Source of the DNA: Candidatus Bipolaricaulota bacterium | Lineage (GTDB): Bacteria > Bipolaricaulota > Bipolaricaulia > UBA7950 > UBA9294 | Assembly: GCA_021129875.1 (NCBI GenBank) | Contig: JAJOKK010000226.1 | Location: 6,661-12,895, forward strand | Direction: 5' to 3' | DNA length: 6,235 nt | Part shown: one piece after another, positions 1 to 5,726 of the stretch | How the letters are laid out: every line of letters begins with the position of its first letter | How positions within the stretch are numbered: the first letter of the stretch is position 1 | The notes under the pieces: model-generated | Database searches by the model: none | What the model was told of the DNA's origin: nothing | The model's input: only the letters and a program-made list of their open reading frames with translations | Made by a program: the position numbers and the translations under genes

Positions 1-7
1 GTTTGTT

Positions 8-22
8 GGGTTCATGGAGTTC
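8..22 (-). repeat. Short dispersed repeat, inverted copy at left edge
   Basis: The minus strand here reads GAACTCCATGAACCC. It matches 14 of 15 bases of the plus-strand sequence GAACTTCATGAACCC at 5651-5665. The two copies therefore face each other across the whole gene cluster. They probably belong to one dispersed intergenic repeat family rather than a transposon pair, because the sequence around each copy does not match. Confidence 0.5.
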
Positions 23-33
23 GACATTTTTCA

Positions 34-61
34 TTCTGCCTTCTGCCTTCTGCCTTCTGCC
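34..61. repeat. Tandem heptamer repeat, 4 x TTCTGCC
   Basis: Four perfect, uninterrupted copies of TTCTGCC (34-40, 41-47, 48-54, 55-61) are visible. The string TTCATTCTG occurs on both sides (30-38 and 67-75), and the next bases (TTCTGTG, TCTGTCTG) look like degenerate copies. On the minus strand the array reads GGCAGAA and lies immediately after the lptC-like stop codon at 68-70, so the degenerate copies run into that gene's last codons. Short heptamer arrays of this kind occur in intergenic DNA of various bacteria and change copy number by slippage. No function can be assigned from the sequence. Confidence 0.9.
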
Positions 62-67
62 TTATCT

Positions 68-901
68 TCATTCTGTGTCTGTCTGCGTTTGAGGAGCAGG
101 TTCAAAGAACAGCTCGTTCATCTGTAAGAATACCCCACCCGTCCCGGTGAACCCATCAGCGGTGAGGAGGATCGCTCCGGCGCGGATTTCGCCCTCGTGG
201 AAAGTTCCTTTGACGAAGGAATCTCCCACGAGGATCGTCTCCTCGTCCGGGAGCAGACGGACCGTATCCTCCTCAGGATCGTACACAAGGCGACCGGAAT
301 GAAACGTCCCATCCTCTCCTACGACCGTCACCTCACCGGTGACAATAAAGAGACCGTCTACCTCTTCAGCCGCTTCTCCGGTGACCGAGAGAGGGGATAC
401 GCGATCGATCTCGGCACGGATCCCTCCAGAGAGGATCGACCGCCTGTCCTCCAGATCGTAACGAAACCTGGCCGCCTCGATAGTCCCTGCCTCCATAGTG
501 ATCGTTACCTGGCCGGCGGTGAGTTCCTCTGCCTCCTCATCCCAGACCACTCTCTCCGTTATCAGACGGTAGTCCTCGCCGCGAACGATCTCGACCCTCC
601 CTTCCAGGGTCGCTGTGCCACGGGCGAAGGTGAGCCGTTCTCCCCGGGCAAGCAGGGAATCGCTGTTCTCTGCGAAGAACTCGACCATCACATCGATGAA
701 CCGCCCCGTATCATCGGCCATCTCCCCCTCTTTTGCTTCCACGCGCCATACCATCTCCCCGTACTGATCGTGGCCGGCAAAACTCACCCCATACGCCCGG
801 GTGAAGGCGGGAGCAGGGGGGACCGGACGGAAGGGCAAGGTGAGCCACAAAATAACCCCTCCGACTAAGAGGAGGGCAAGGATGATTCGTGATCGAGACA
901 T
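68..901 (-). CDS. lptC: LptC-like LPS export / OstA-family membrane-anchored periplasmic protein
   Basis: This 277-residue protein starts MSRSRIILALLLV, with one hydrophobic segment at about residues 6-24 followed by a Pro-rich linker (FRPVPPAPAF). That is the bitopic topology of LptC: an N-terminal inner-membrane anchor and a periplasmic beta-rich domain. The opening of the soluble part (GVSFAGHDQYGEMVWRVEA, about 39-57) is typical LptC. The beta-strand pattern of the LptC/OstA fold then appears twice, around 58-165 and 170-265, each half containing a Gly-rich turn such as LSGGI or GTGGVF. E. coli LptC is about 190 residues, so this form is long and may combine LptC- and LptA-like parts. LptC passes lipopolysaccharide from LptBFG to LptA. 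The ATG at 901 lies inside the end of pyrG, leaving a 37-nt overlap and no strong ribosome-binding site; no later start preserves the membrane anchor. Translational coupling to pyrG is inferred. The family is fairly secure; the exact LptC role is less so. Confidence 0.75.
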   Translation of the reverse strand: MSRSRIILALLLVGGVILWLTLPFRPVPPAPAFTRAYGVSFAGHDQYGEMVWRVEAKEGEMADDTGRFIDVMVEFFAENSDSLLARGERLTFARGTATLEGRVEIVRGEDYRLITERVVWDEEAEELTAGQVTITMEAGTIEAARFRYDLEDRRSILSGGIRAEIDRVSPLSVTGEAAEEVDGLFIVTGEVTVVGEDGTFHSGRLVYDPEEDTVRLLPDEETILVGDSFVKGTFHEGEIRAGAILLTADGFTGTGGVFLQMNELFFEPAPQTQTDTE

Positions 902-2496
902 GCTTTCACAAACCCGCGGAAGAGCGGGTGTGGAGAGAGGAAGCGGGATTGAAACTCCGGGTGGAACTGAACAACGACGAACCAGGGATGATCTTTGAGT
1001 TCGACGATCTCCACCAAGCTGTCGTCGGGGGAGGTTGCGGCGACGCTCATTCCCGCCCTTTCAAACCGCTGCCGGTAGGCCGGGTTGAACTCATACCGGT
1101 GGCGATGCCGTTCCATCACCCGTTCAGCACTGTAGCAAGACCGACTGATCGTCCCTTCTCGCAGGATCGCCTCGTACCCCCCCAGCCGCATCGTCCCCCC
1201 TTTCTCGACGATCGTTCGCTGATTCTCGAGCAGTCCGATCACCGGATCAGGGGTATGTGGATCGAACTCCGCGCTGTTCGCCGCGATAAGGCCGAGGCGT
1301 GCGCGGGCGAATTCGATCACTGCACATTGCAACCCCAGACAGATCCCAAAGAAAGGAATCCCCATCGTCCTAGCGTACTTGACAGCACGCACCTTACCCT
1401 CTATCCCGCGGTCTCCGAATCCACCCGGGATCAGCAGGCCGTCGAGTTCGGAGAGGGGGGCTTCCGATCCCCCATCAGCACACTCTTCTGCAGTCAGCCT
1501 CGCTGCGGAGATCCATTCCAAGTCGACGTGGGTATCGAGAGCGGCCCCAGCGTGGAGGAGGGCTGAGGTGATACTCATATACGCGTCCTTCAGTTCGACA
1601 TACTTCCCAACAATCCCGATGCGGACGCGTCTTGACGGTGTGCGGATACGCTCGACCAGCCCTTCCCACTGCCCTATCGCGGCCTCGCGTGCAGAAAGAT
1701 TGAGCCCTTCTGCAATGCGCCGATCCAACCCCTGGCTTTTCAGCATTGATGGAGCCTCATAGATCGAGGGTAGCTCAGGATCATCAATGATGTTCTCCGT
1801 CGTGACGTCGCAGAAGAGAGCGATCTTCTGTTTGACCGCCGGGGGGAGCGGTCGATCGCAACGGGCGATGATCGCGTCCGGTTGGAGTCCGATTGCGCGC
1901 AGCTCTTTCACGCTGTGCTGCGTTGGTTTGGTCTTAATCTCATCCGTACCCTTGAGGTACGGGAGGAGGGTTACGTGGATGAAGAATGTGTCCTCGCGTG
2001 GGAGTTCGTCCTTCAACTGCCGCAGCGCCTCAAGGAAAGGAAGGCTCTCGATATCTCCGACAGTCCCTCCCACCTCAATCACTCCGATCTCCGCCTCCTC
2101 GCGCTCGATAGGGAGGTTGATCAGGCGTTTGATCTCGTTGGTGATGTGCGGGATCACCTGAACCGTCTTCCCCAGGAACGCGCCCGCACGTTCTTGGCGG
2201 ATGACGTTCCAGTAGACCTGTCCTGTGGTGATGTAGTTGGCCGCCGACAGCGATTCGTTCAAGAACCGTTCGTACCGGCCGATATCAAGGTCCGTCTCCT
2301 TGCCATCGGCGGTGACAAAGACCTCTCCATGCTCGTAGGGGTTCATCGTCCCAGCGTCGAGGTTTACGTAGGGATCGATCTTCTGCAGGGTAACGCGGTA
2401 CCCGCTTAGCTTAAACAGAAGCCCGATCGATGCGGCAACGACCCCTTTTCCCAACCCGGATATGACCCCTCCAGTGACGACGACAAACTTGCGCAA
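865..2496 (-). CDS. pyrG: CTP synthase (glutamine-hydrolysing)
   Basis: CTP synthase makes CTP from UTP, ATP and glutamine-derived ammonia, the last step of de novo pyrimidine synthesis. The 543-residue length matches E. coli PyrG (545). The N-terminal synthetase domain (about 1-270) has the P-loop GGVISGLGKG (9-18, Lys17), the Mg-binding stretch ETDLDIGRYERF (Asp71), EVGGTVGDIESLPF (from 141) and KTKPTQHSVKEL (188-199). The C-terminal class I glutamine amidotransferase domain has the oxyanion loop PGGFG (357-361), nucleophile Cys386 in GICLGLQ, and His512/Glu514 in FHPEF. All key residues are present. I chose the TTG at 2494-2496: it gives MRKFVVVTGG, where homologues begin, and GGGAGG sits 8 nt upstream (2505-2510). 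An ATG at 2553 would add 19 residues (MFPYAVTSNV...) unlike the family. His-to-Arg at residue 74 relative to E. coli is the only oddity noted. Confidence 0.97.
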   Translation of the reverse strand: MRKFVVVTGGVISGLGKGVVAASIGLLFKLSGYRVTLQKIDPYVNLDAGTMNPYEHGEVFVTADGKETDLDIGRYERFLNESLSAANYITTGQVYWNVIRQERAGAFLGKTVQVIPHITNEIKRLINLPIEREEAEIGVIEVGGTVGDIESLPFLEALRQLKDELPREDTFFIHVTLLPYLKGTDEIKTKPTQHSVKELRAIGLQPDAIIARCDRPLPPAVKQKIALFCDVTTENIIDDPELPSIYEAPSMLKSQGLDRRIAEGLNLSAREAAIGQWEGLVERIRTPSRRVRIGIVGKYVELKDAYMSITSALLHAGAALDTHVDLEWISAARLTAEECADGGSEAPLSELDGLLIPGGFGDRGIEGKVRAVKYARTMGIPFFGICLGLQCAVIEFARARLGLIAANSAEFDPHTPDPVIGLLENQRTIVEKGGTMRLGGYEAILREGTISRSCYSAERVMERHRHRYEFNPAYRQRFERAGMSVAATSPDDSLVEIVELKDHPWFVVVQFHPEFQSRFLSPHPLFRGFVKACLDHESSLPSS

Positions 2497-2504
2497 GCTC
2501 TCAG

Positions 2505-2510
2505 CCTCCC
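2505..2510 (-). promoter_or_regulatory. Ribosome binding site deciding the pyrG TTG start
   Basis: The minus strand reads GGGAGG followed by 8 nt and then TTG CGC AAG. This strong Shine-Dalgarno match with ideal spacing supports TTG at 2496 over the upstream in-frame ATG at 2553. The first G (position 2510) is also the last base of a candidate -10 box. Confidence 0.8.
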
Positions 2511-2538
2511 TTATACTTTTACGAACGTTGCTTGTCAC
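2510..2538 (-). promoter_or_regulatory. Candidate sigma70 promoter for pyrG-lptC
   Basis: On the minus strand, GTGACA (2538-2533) is separated by exactly 17 nt from TATAAG (2515-2510). Each box matches 5 of 6 consensus bases. The predicted start, about 7 nt downstream of the -10, would fall near 2502-2504. That is after the GGGAGG ribosome site, so the transcript would be almost leaderless and would lose that site. A weaker alternative upstream (TTGCAT, 17 nt, TATGCT) would give a leader that keeps it. Box quality is good, but use is unproven. Confidence 0.45.
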
Positions 2539-2557
2539 AGCATACGGAAACACGCAA

Positions 2558-2575
2558 TACCATGCAAGGATGGTA
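2558..2575. promoter_or_regulatory. Perfect dyad, candidate operator between divergent promoters
   Basis: TACCAT-GCAAGG-ATGGTA is a perfect 6-bp inverted repeat with a 6-nt centre. It lies 4 nt upstream of the putative secG -35 box (2580) and about 20 bp upstream of the pyrG -35 box. The dyad size suits a dimeric DNA-binding regulator, and the position would allow control of both units. I do not recognise the regulator. A chance palindrome is possible. Confidence 0.4.
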
Positions 2576-2579
2576 CTCT

Positions 2580-2608
2580 TTGTGCTGCATAGCCGGTTTG
2601 GCTATAAT
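2580..2608 (+). promoter_or_regulatory. Candidate sigma70 promoter for secG-oppDF-rdgB
   Basis: A perfect TATAAT (2603-2608) is preceded at 17 nt by TTGTGC (2580-2585), which keeps the TTG of the -35 consensus but only 3 of 6 bases overall. Transcription would start near 2614-2616, leaving a leader of about 60 nt before secG. It is the best plus-strand promoter visible in the window and sits directly ahead of the rightward operon. Confidence 0.6.
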
Positions 2609-2676
2609 GCACATCTCTCCTTAAGTAGTGTGGTCGTGTGTCGGCAAGAAGAAGCGAATTTTAAGGGACGGTGACA

Positions 2677-2901
2677 ATGCTAAGAACGGTGCTGGAAGGC
2701 GTGTTTTTTCTTAACTCGTTCGCCCTGATGGGGTTGATCCTCCTTCAGATGAGTGAGCACTCTGGGATGGGCGGCGCGTTCGGCTCCGGGGCTTCTAGCA
2801 CCGTATTTGGGCGCGATGAAACAAGGGATCCGAAGAGAACGCTGACGGCAGTCCTTGGCGCCGCGTTCATGCTGTTGGGATTTCTCTTGTCTGTTCTGTA
2901 A
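2677..2901 (+). CDS. secG: Preprotein translocase subunit SecG
   Basis: SecG is the small, non-essential partner of SecYE in the Sec translocon and aids SecA-driven protein export across the inner membrane. The 74-residue product has two hydrophobic helices (about 5-23 and 56-73) flanking the diagnostic cytoplasmic loop LLQMSEHSGMGGAFGSGASS (22-41) followed by TVFG. Length and topology are typical. ATG at 2677 is preferred because AAGGGA (2663-2668) lies 8 nt upstream; the in-frame GTG at 2671 would be only 2 nt from it. The gene is first in the rightward unit, about 60 nt after the likely transcription start, and 34 nt separate it from the oppD-like gene. In many bacteria secG neighbours tpiA, a tRNA gene or rnr; pairing with peptide-transport ATPases is not an arrangement I know. 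Confidence 0.95.
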   Translation: MLRTVLEGVFFLNSFALMGLILLQMSEHSGMGGAFGSGASSTVFGRDETRDPKRTLTAVLGAAFMLLGFLLSVL

Positions 2902-2935
2902 CACAATTATTTCGAGCAAGGGGGGCAGATCGCAA

Positions 2936-3913
2936 GTGCCGCTAATTGAGGTAAGAGGTCTAAAGACGTATTTCTACACTGAAGATGGTGTAGTGCGGGC
3001 CGTAAATGGGGTCAATTTCGTCATTGAACCGGAGAAGACTCTAGGTGTGGTTGGCGAAAGTGGTTGCGGAAAATCAGTGACGGCCTTCTCGATCATGGGA
3101 CTTGTTCAGAGCCCCCCTGGAAAGATCGACGCGGGTGAAATAATCTATCATCGGAACGGGAATGCAACCGACCTGACACAGCTCAACACGAAAGGGCGGG
3201 AGTACCGCGCGATCCGTGGGAACGAGATTGCGATGATCTTTCAGGAGCCGATGACCTCCCTGAACCCGGTCTATACGATCGGGAACCAGATCATGGAGGC
3301 GATCATCCTTCACCAACGTGTGGGCAAGAAGAAGGCGCACAAAAAGGCAACCGAGATGTTGCGTGCCGTGGGGATTCCAATCCCTGAACAGCGGGTCGAT
3401 GAGTATCCGCATCAGCTCTCTGGTGGAATGCGGCAGCGTGCAATGATTGCCATGGCCCTCTCTTGCAACCCTGCCCTCTTAATTGCCGATGAGCCGACGA
3501 CCGCGCTCGACGTGACGATCGAAGCGCAGGTACTGGAGCTGATGAATACCCTGCGCAAGGAGTTCAATGCAGCGATTCAATTCATCACGCACGATCTTGG
3601 AGTCATCGCTCATATGGCCGACGATGTAGTCGTAATGTATCTGGGGAAGATCGTCGAAAGCGCGTCGGTCAAAGATATCTTTCACAACACCAAGCATCCG
3701 TATACGCAAGGACTGATGAACTCAATCCCGTCACTGGCAACGACTAAGGAACGGCTGATTCCGATCAAAGGTGTGGTCCCTGACCCGTTCGACGTTCCTC
3801 CCGGATGCGGATTTGAGCCGCGCTGCCCGCACGCGATGGATGTTTGCAAAGAGCAGATCCCAATGCTGAAAGAGGTTTCCTCCGGCCATCAGGTCTCCTG
3901 TTTCCTATATTAA
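2936..3913 (+). CDS. oppD: Oligopeptide/dipeptide ABC transporter ATP-binding protein, OppD/DppD type
   Basis: This 325-residue cytoplasmic ATPase would pair with the next gene's product to power a peptide (or nickel/oligosaccharide) importer of the PepT family. It carries Walker A GESGCGKS (40-47), Q-loop Gln103 in IFQEPMTSLNP, signature LSGGMRQR (161-168), Walker B LLIADEP with Glu186, and switch His219 in THD. The C-terminal oligopeptide-transporter extension is present (HPYTQGL, PPGCGFEPRCPHAMDVC), with Cys291, Cys297, Cys304 and Cys322. This Cys cluster has been linked to an iron-sulphur cluster in mycobacterial DppD. GTG at 2936 gives MPLIEVRGLKTYF, the usual family start, with AAGGGGGG (2918-2925) upstream. 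A longer reading from 2855 would begin inside secG and is rejected. No permease or binding-protein genes adjoin, so the substrate is unknown and the D/F naming rests on similarity and order. Confidence 0.93.
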   Translation: MPLIEVRGLKTYFYTEDGVVRAVNGVNFVIEPEKTLGVVGESGCGKSVTAFSIMGLVQSPPGKIDAGEIIYHRNGNATDLTQLNTKGREYRAIRGNEIAMIFQEPMTSLNPVYTIGNQIMEAIILHQRVGKKKAHKKATEMLRAVGIPIPEQRVDEYPHQLSGGMRQRAMIAMALSCNPALLIADEPTTALDVTIEAQVLELMNTLRKEFNAAIQFITHDLGVIAHMADDVVVMYLGKIVESASVKDIFHNTKHPYTQGLMNSIPSLATTKERLIPIKGVVPDPFDVPPGCGFEPRCPHAMDVCKEQIPMLKEVSSGHQVSCFLY

Positions 3914-3921
3914 CGACAATT

Positions 3922-3929
3922 GAGGTGAT
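3922..3929 (+). promoter_or_regulatory. Ribosome binding site deciding the oppF TTG start
   Basis: GAGGTGAT lies in the 21-nt gap after the oppD stop, 5 nt before TTG at 3935 (7 nt measured from GAGGTG). It is a nearly perfect anti-16S match, which makes the rare TTG start credible. Confidence 0.8.
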
Positions 3930-3934
3930 AGAGA

Positions 3935-4975
3935 TTGTCCTCTGAGAAAATACTACTTGAAGTGAGAGGCCTGAAGAAATACTTCCCCGTACGCGCGGGG
4001 ATCCTGCGGCGTGTTGTCGCCCAGGTCAAGGCGGTCGACGGGGTCGACATGTACATCAAAGAGAGAGAGACCTTAGGTTTGGTCGGGGAGAGCGGCTGTG
4101 GAAAGACAACGGCAGGCCGCTCGATCCTCCGTCTACTTGAGCCAACGGCCGGGGAGGTCCTGTTTCGCAGCAAGAAACTGGCCGAGGCGGGGGGAGAATA
4201 TATGGAAGTGGATGTCGCAGCCGCGCCCCGTAAACTGCTCAAGTCACTCCGCCGCGACATGCAGATCATCTTTCAGGACCCCTATTCTTCTCTGAACCCG
4301 CGGATGACCGTAGGAGCGATCGTCGGAGAGCCGCTGCTCGTGCACGGCATATCCCAAGGGCGTGAACGCGAGGAGCGCGTTCGCGAGCTATTGGGCTCGG
4401 TCGGGCTGAAACCGGACCACATGCAACGTTACCCGCATGAGTTCTCCGGCGGCCAGCGCCAGCGGATCGGGGTTGCACGTGCGCTGGCCCTTGACCCGCA
4501 GCTGGTCGTTGCCGACGAACCGGTCTCCGCCCTTGACGTCTCCATCCAAGCGCAGGTGCTGAACCTTCTTGAGAGCCTACAGGAGGAGTTTGGCCTGACG
4601 TACCTGTTTGTCGCCCACGACCTCTCGGTCGTCAAGCACATCAGCGATCGGGTTGCAGTGATGTATCTAGGGAGGATCGTCGAGCTGGCTGAAACCGAGG
4701 CCCTCTTCTCGAACCCGAAACACCCCTACACCGAGGCGTTGATGTCTGCTGTTCCGGTGCCTGACCCCGACTACAATGTGGAGCGGATCCTTCTCGCAGG
4801 GGACGTCCCCAGCCCGGTGAACCCTCCCTCCGGCTGCTACTTCCACCCCCGTTGTCGCTACAGGAAGGAGGTCTGTGAGACAGACAGCCCTACCTACCGA
4901 GATCTAGGAGGCGAGCACTTCGTAACCTGTCACTTCGCTGACACGCTGAACCTGCAACCCGTCAGAACAATATGA
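3935..4975 (+). CDS. oppF: Oligopeptide/dipeptide ABC transporter ATP-binding protein, OppF/DppF type
   Basis: This is the second ATPase of the pair, 346 residues. The features are all intact: Walker A GESGCGKT (51-58), Q-loop Gln114 in IFQDPYSSLNP, signature FSGGQRQR (170-177), Walker B LVVADEP with Glu195, and His228 in AHD. The C-terminal extension has HPYTEALMSAVP, PPSGCYFHPRC and Cys301, Cys307, Cys314 and Cys332. The N-terminus LLEVRGLKKYFPVRAGILRR is characteristic of OppF/DppF rather than OppD. An insertion at about 82-104, just before the Q-loop, is where OppF-type proteins vary. The start is TTG at 3935. The stop overlaps the rdgB start (ATGA, 4972-4975). OppD and OppF normally form a heterodimer beneath OppBC; with no permease gene next door, the pair must act with subunits encoded elsewhere (inference). 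OppF-type is secure; the transported molecule is not. Confidence 0.94.
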   Translation: MSSEKILLEVRGLKKYFPVRAGILRRVVAQVKAVDGVDMYIKERETLGLVGESGCGKTTAGRSILRLLEPTAGEVLFRSKKLAEAGGEYMEVDVAAAPRKLLKSLRRDMQIIFQDPYSSLNPRMTVGAIVGEPLLVHGISQGREREERVRELLGSVGLKPDHMQRYPHEFSGGQRQRIGVARALALDPQLVVADEPVSALDVSIQAQVLNLLESLQEEFGLTYLFVAHDLSVVKHISDRVAVMYLGRIVELAETEALFSNPKHPYTEALMSAVPVPDPDYNVERILLAGDVPSPVNPPSGCYFHPRCRYRKEVCETDSPTYRDLGGEHFVTCHFADTLNLQPVRTI

Positions 4976-5559
4976 TCCTCCTCCTCGGCACGAGGAACAA
5001 AGGGAAGCAAAGGGAACTAAAGGAGCTCCTCACCGGCCTTGACGGTGTGGAGCTCCTCACCTTTTCTGAGTGCCCGTTCACCGAAGTAGAAGAGACCGGG
5101 GCCACCTGTGAGGAGAACGCTCTGCTCAAAGCGCGGACGATTGGGGAAGAGATCGGCCGCGCGGTCCTGGCGGACGACACCGGGCTGGAAGTAGCCGCCT
5201 TGGGCGGGGAGCCCGGGGTATATTCAGCGCGGTACGCCGGAATTCCGCCGGATCATACGCGCAATAACGCCCTTCTTCTGTCCAAGCTTCATGGAATAGA
5301 TGACCGGCAGGCTAGATTTGTGATGGTCGCCGCCCTACATCTTCCAGATGGGCGGGAGTTTATCTGTAAAGGAGCCCTTTGCGGGAGGATCACCCACCGG
5401 CCGATCGGCGAAGGAGGGTTTGGATACGACCCTTTATTCATACCGAACGGGTCGTCGCGCACCCTGGCTGAGATGACCCTAGCCGAGAAGAACGCGATCA
5501 GTCACCGCTATCGGGCGATCGCCGAGATCAAACAGATCCTACGAATGCTGGCTGCATAA
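4972..5559 (+). CDS. rdgB: RdgB/HAM1 dITP/XTP pyrophosphatase
   Basis: RdgB hydrolyses the non-canonical purine nucleotides (d)ITP and XTP to monophosphates, keeping deaminated bases out of DNA and RNA. The 195-residue length is normal for the family. Hallmarks in order are GTRNKGK (6-12, substrate and phosphate binding), FTEVEETGATCEENALLKA (36-54), ADDTGLEV with metal-binding/catalytic Asp69 (67-74), PGVYSARYAG (81-90), GEGGFGYDPLF (146-156) and SHRYRA (177-182). ATG at 4972 overlaps the oppF stop as ATGA. No clear Shine-Dalgarno lies upstream (GTCAGAACAAT), so translation probably depends on reinitiation after oppF. It is the last gene of the rightward unit. In many bacteria rdgB sits beside rph or hemW; being coupled to an opp ATPase gene is unusual. 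Confidence 0.96.
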   Translation: MILLLGTRNKGKQRELKELLTGLDGVELLTFSECPFTEVEETGATCEENALLKARTIGEEIGRAVLADDTGLEVAALGGEPGVYSARYAGIPPDHTRNNALLLSKLHGIDDRQARFVMVAALHLPDGREFICKGALCGRITHRPIGEGGFGYDPLFIPNGSSRTLAEMTLAEKNAISHRYRAIAEIKQILRMLAA

Positions 5560-5604
5560 TTAGCGGTCAGCTGAAGTCAAGGCCTATCCTTTGCTAACCG
5601 CTGA
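5560..5604. repeat. Imperfect inverted repeat after rdgB
   Basis: TTAGCGGT (5560-5567) can pair with ACCGCTGA (5597-5604) over 8 bp including one G-U, around a 29-nt loop. The loop contains CAGCTG and a smaller AAGG/CCTT pair. The bases are built of GCTGA/GCTAACCGCTGA-like units, reminiscent of low-complexity intergenic repeats. It begins right after the rdgB stop and could end transcription, but the T-run expected of an intrinsic terminator is missing (GACTTATCGTTGCG follows), so I call it a repeat, not a terminator. Confidence 0.5.
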
Positions 5605-5650
5605 CTTATCGTTGCGCCTGTGTGTTTACAAATACACTCAAGACGCGAAC

Positions 5651-5725
5651 GAACTTCATGAACCCCTGCTTCGTGCAATCACAACTAACACACCTATTTC
5701 ACAGGGCAATGAACTTCACGAACTT
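5651..5725. repeat. Two direct copies of GAACTTCAYGAAC
   Basis: GAACTTCATGAAC (5651-5663) and GAACTTCACGAAC (5711-5723) differ at one of 13 bases and start exactly 60 nt apart. The second copy abuts the stop codon of the PIN-domain remnant (5727-5729). An inverted, near-identical copy of the first lies at 8-22. The rest of 5605-5726 shows no credible gene: the only plus-strand reading through it (from 5622) has no family features. Confidence 0.55.
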
Positions 5726-5726
5726 G

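Noticed and set aside
1..34. Possible start of another minus-strand gene (ATG at 34, reading MKNVELHEPNK) with AGAAGG upstream
   Set aside because: Only 11 codons are visible, the ribosome-like site is part of the heptamer array, and the coding stretch overlaps a dispersed repeat, so it cannot be supported.
197..868. 223-residue open reading frame on the plus strand opposite lptC
   Set aside because: It is antisense to a recognisable protein, has Arg/Pro/Asp-rich composition typical of a shadow frame, and shows no family motif or ribosome site.
889..1566. 225-residue plus-strand open frame opposite the pyrG amidotransferase domain
   Set aside because: pyrG is certain on the other strand. 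This frame is a GC-driven shadow without recognisable features.
2497..2553. 19-residue N-terminal extension of PyrG from an ATG at 2553
   Set aside because: The family begins at the equivalent of residue 20, the TTG there has a strong ribosome site, and the extension region carries the candidate pyrG promoter.
2855..2935. Upstream extension of OppD starting inside secG
   Set aside because: The extra 27 residues are Cys-rich and unlike the family; GTG at 2936 with AAGGGGGG upstream gives the normal start.
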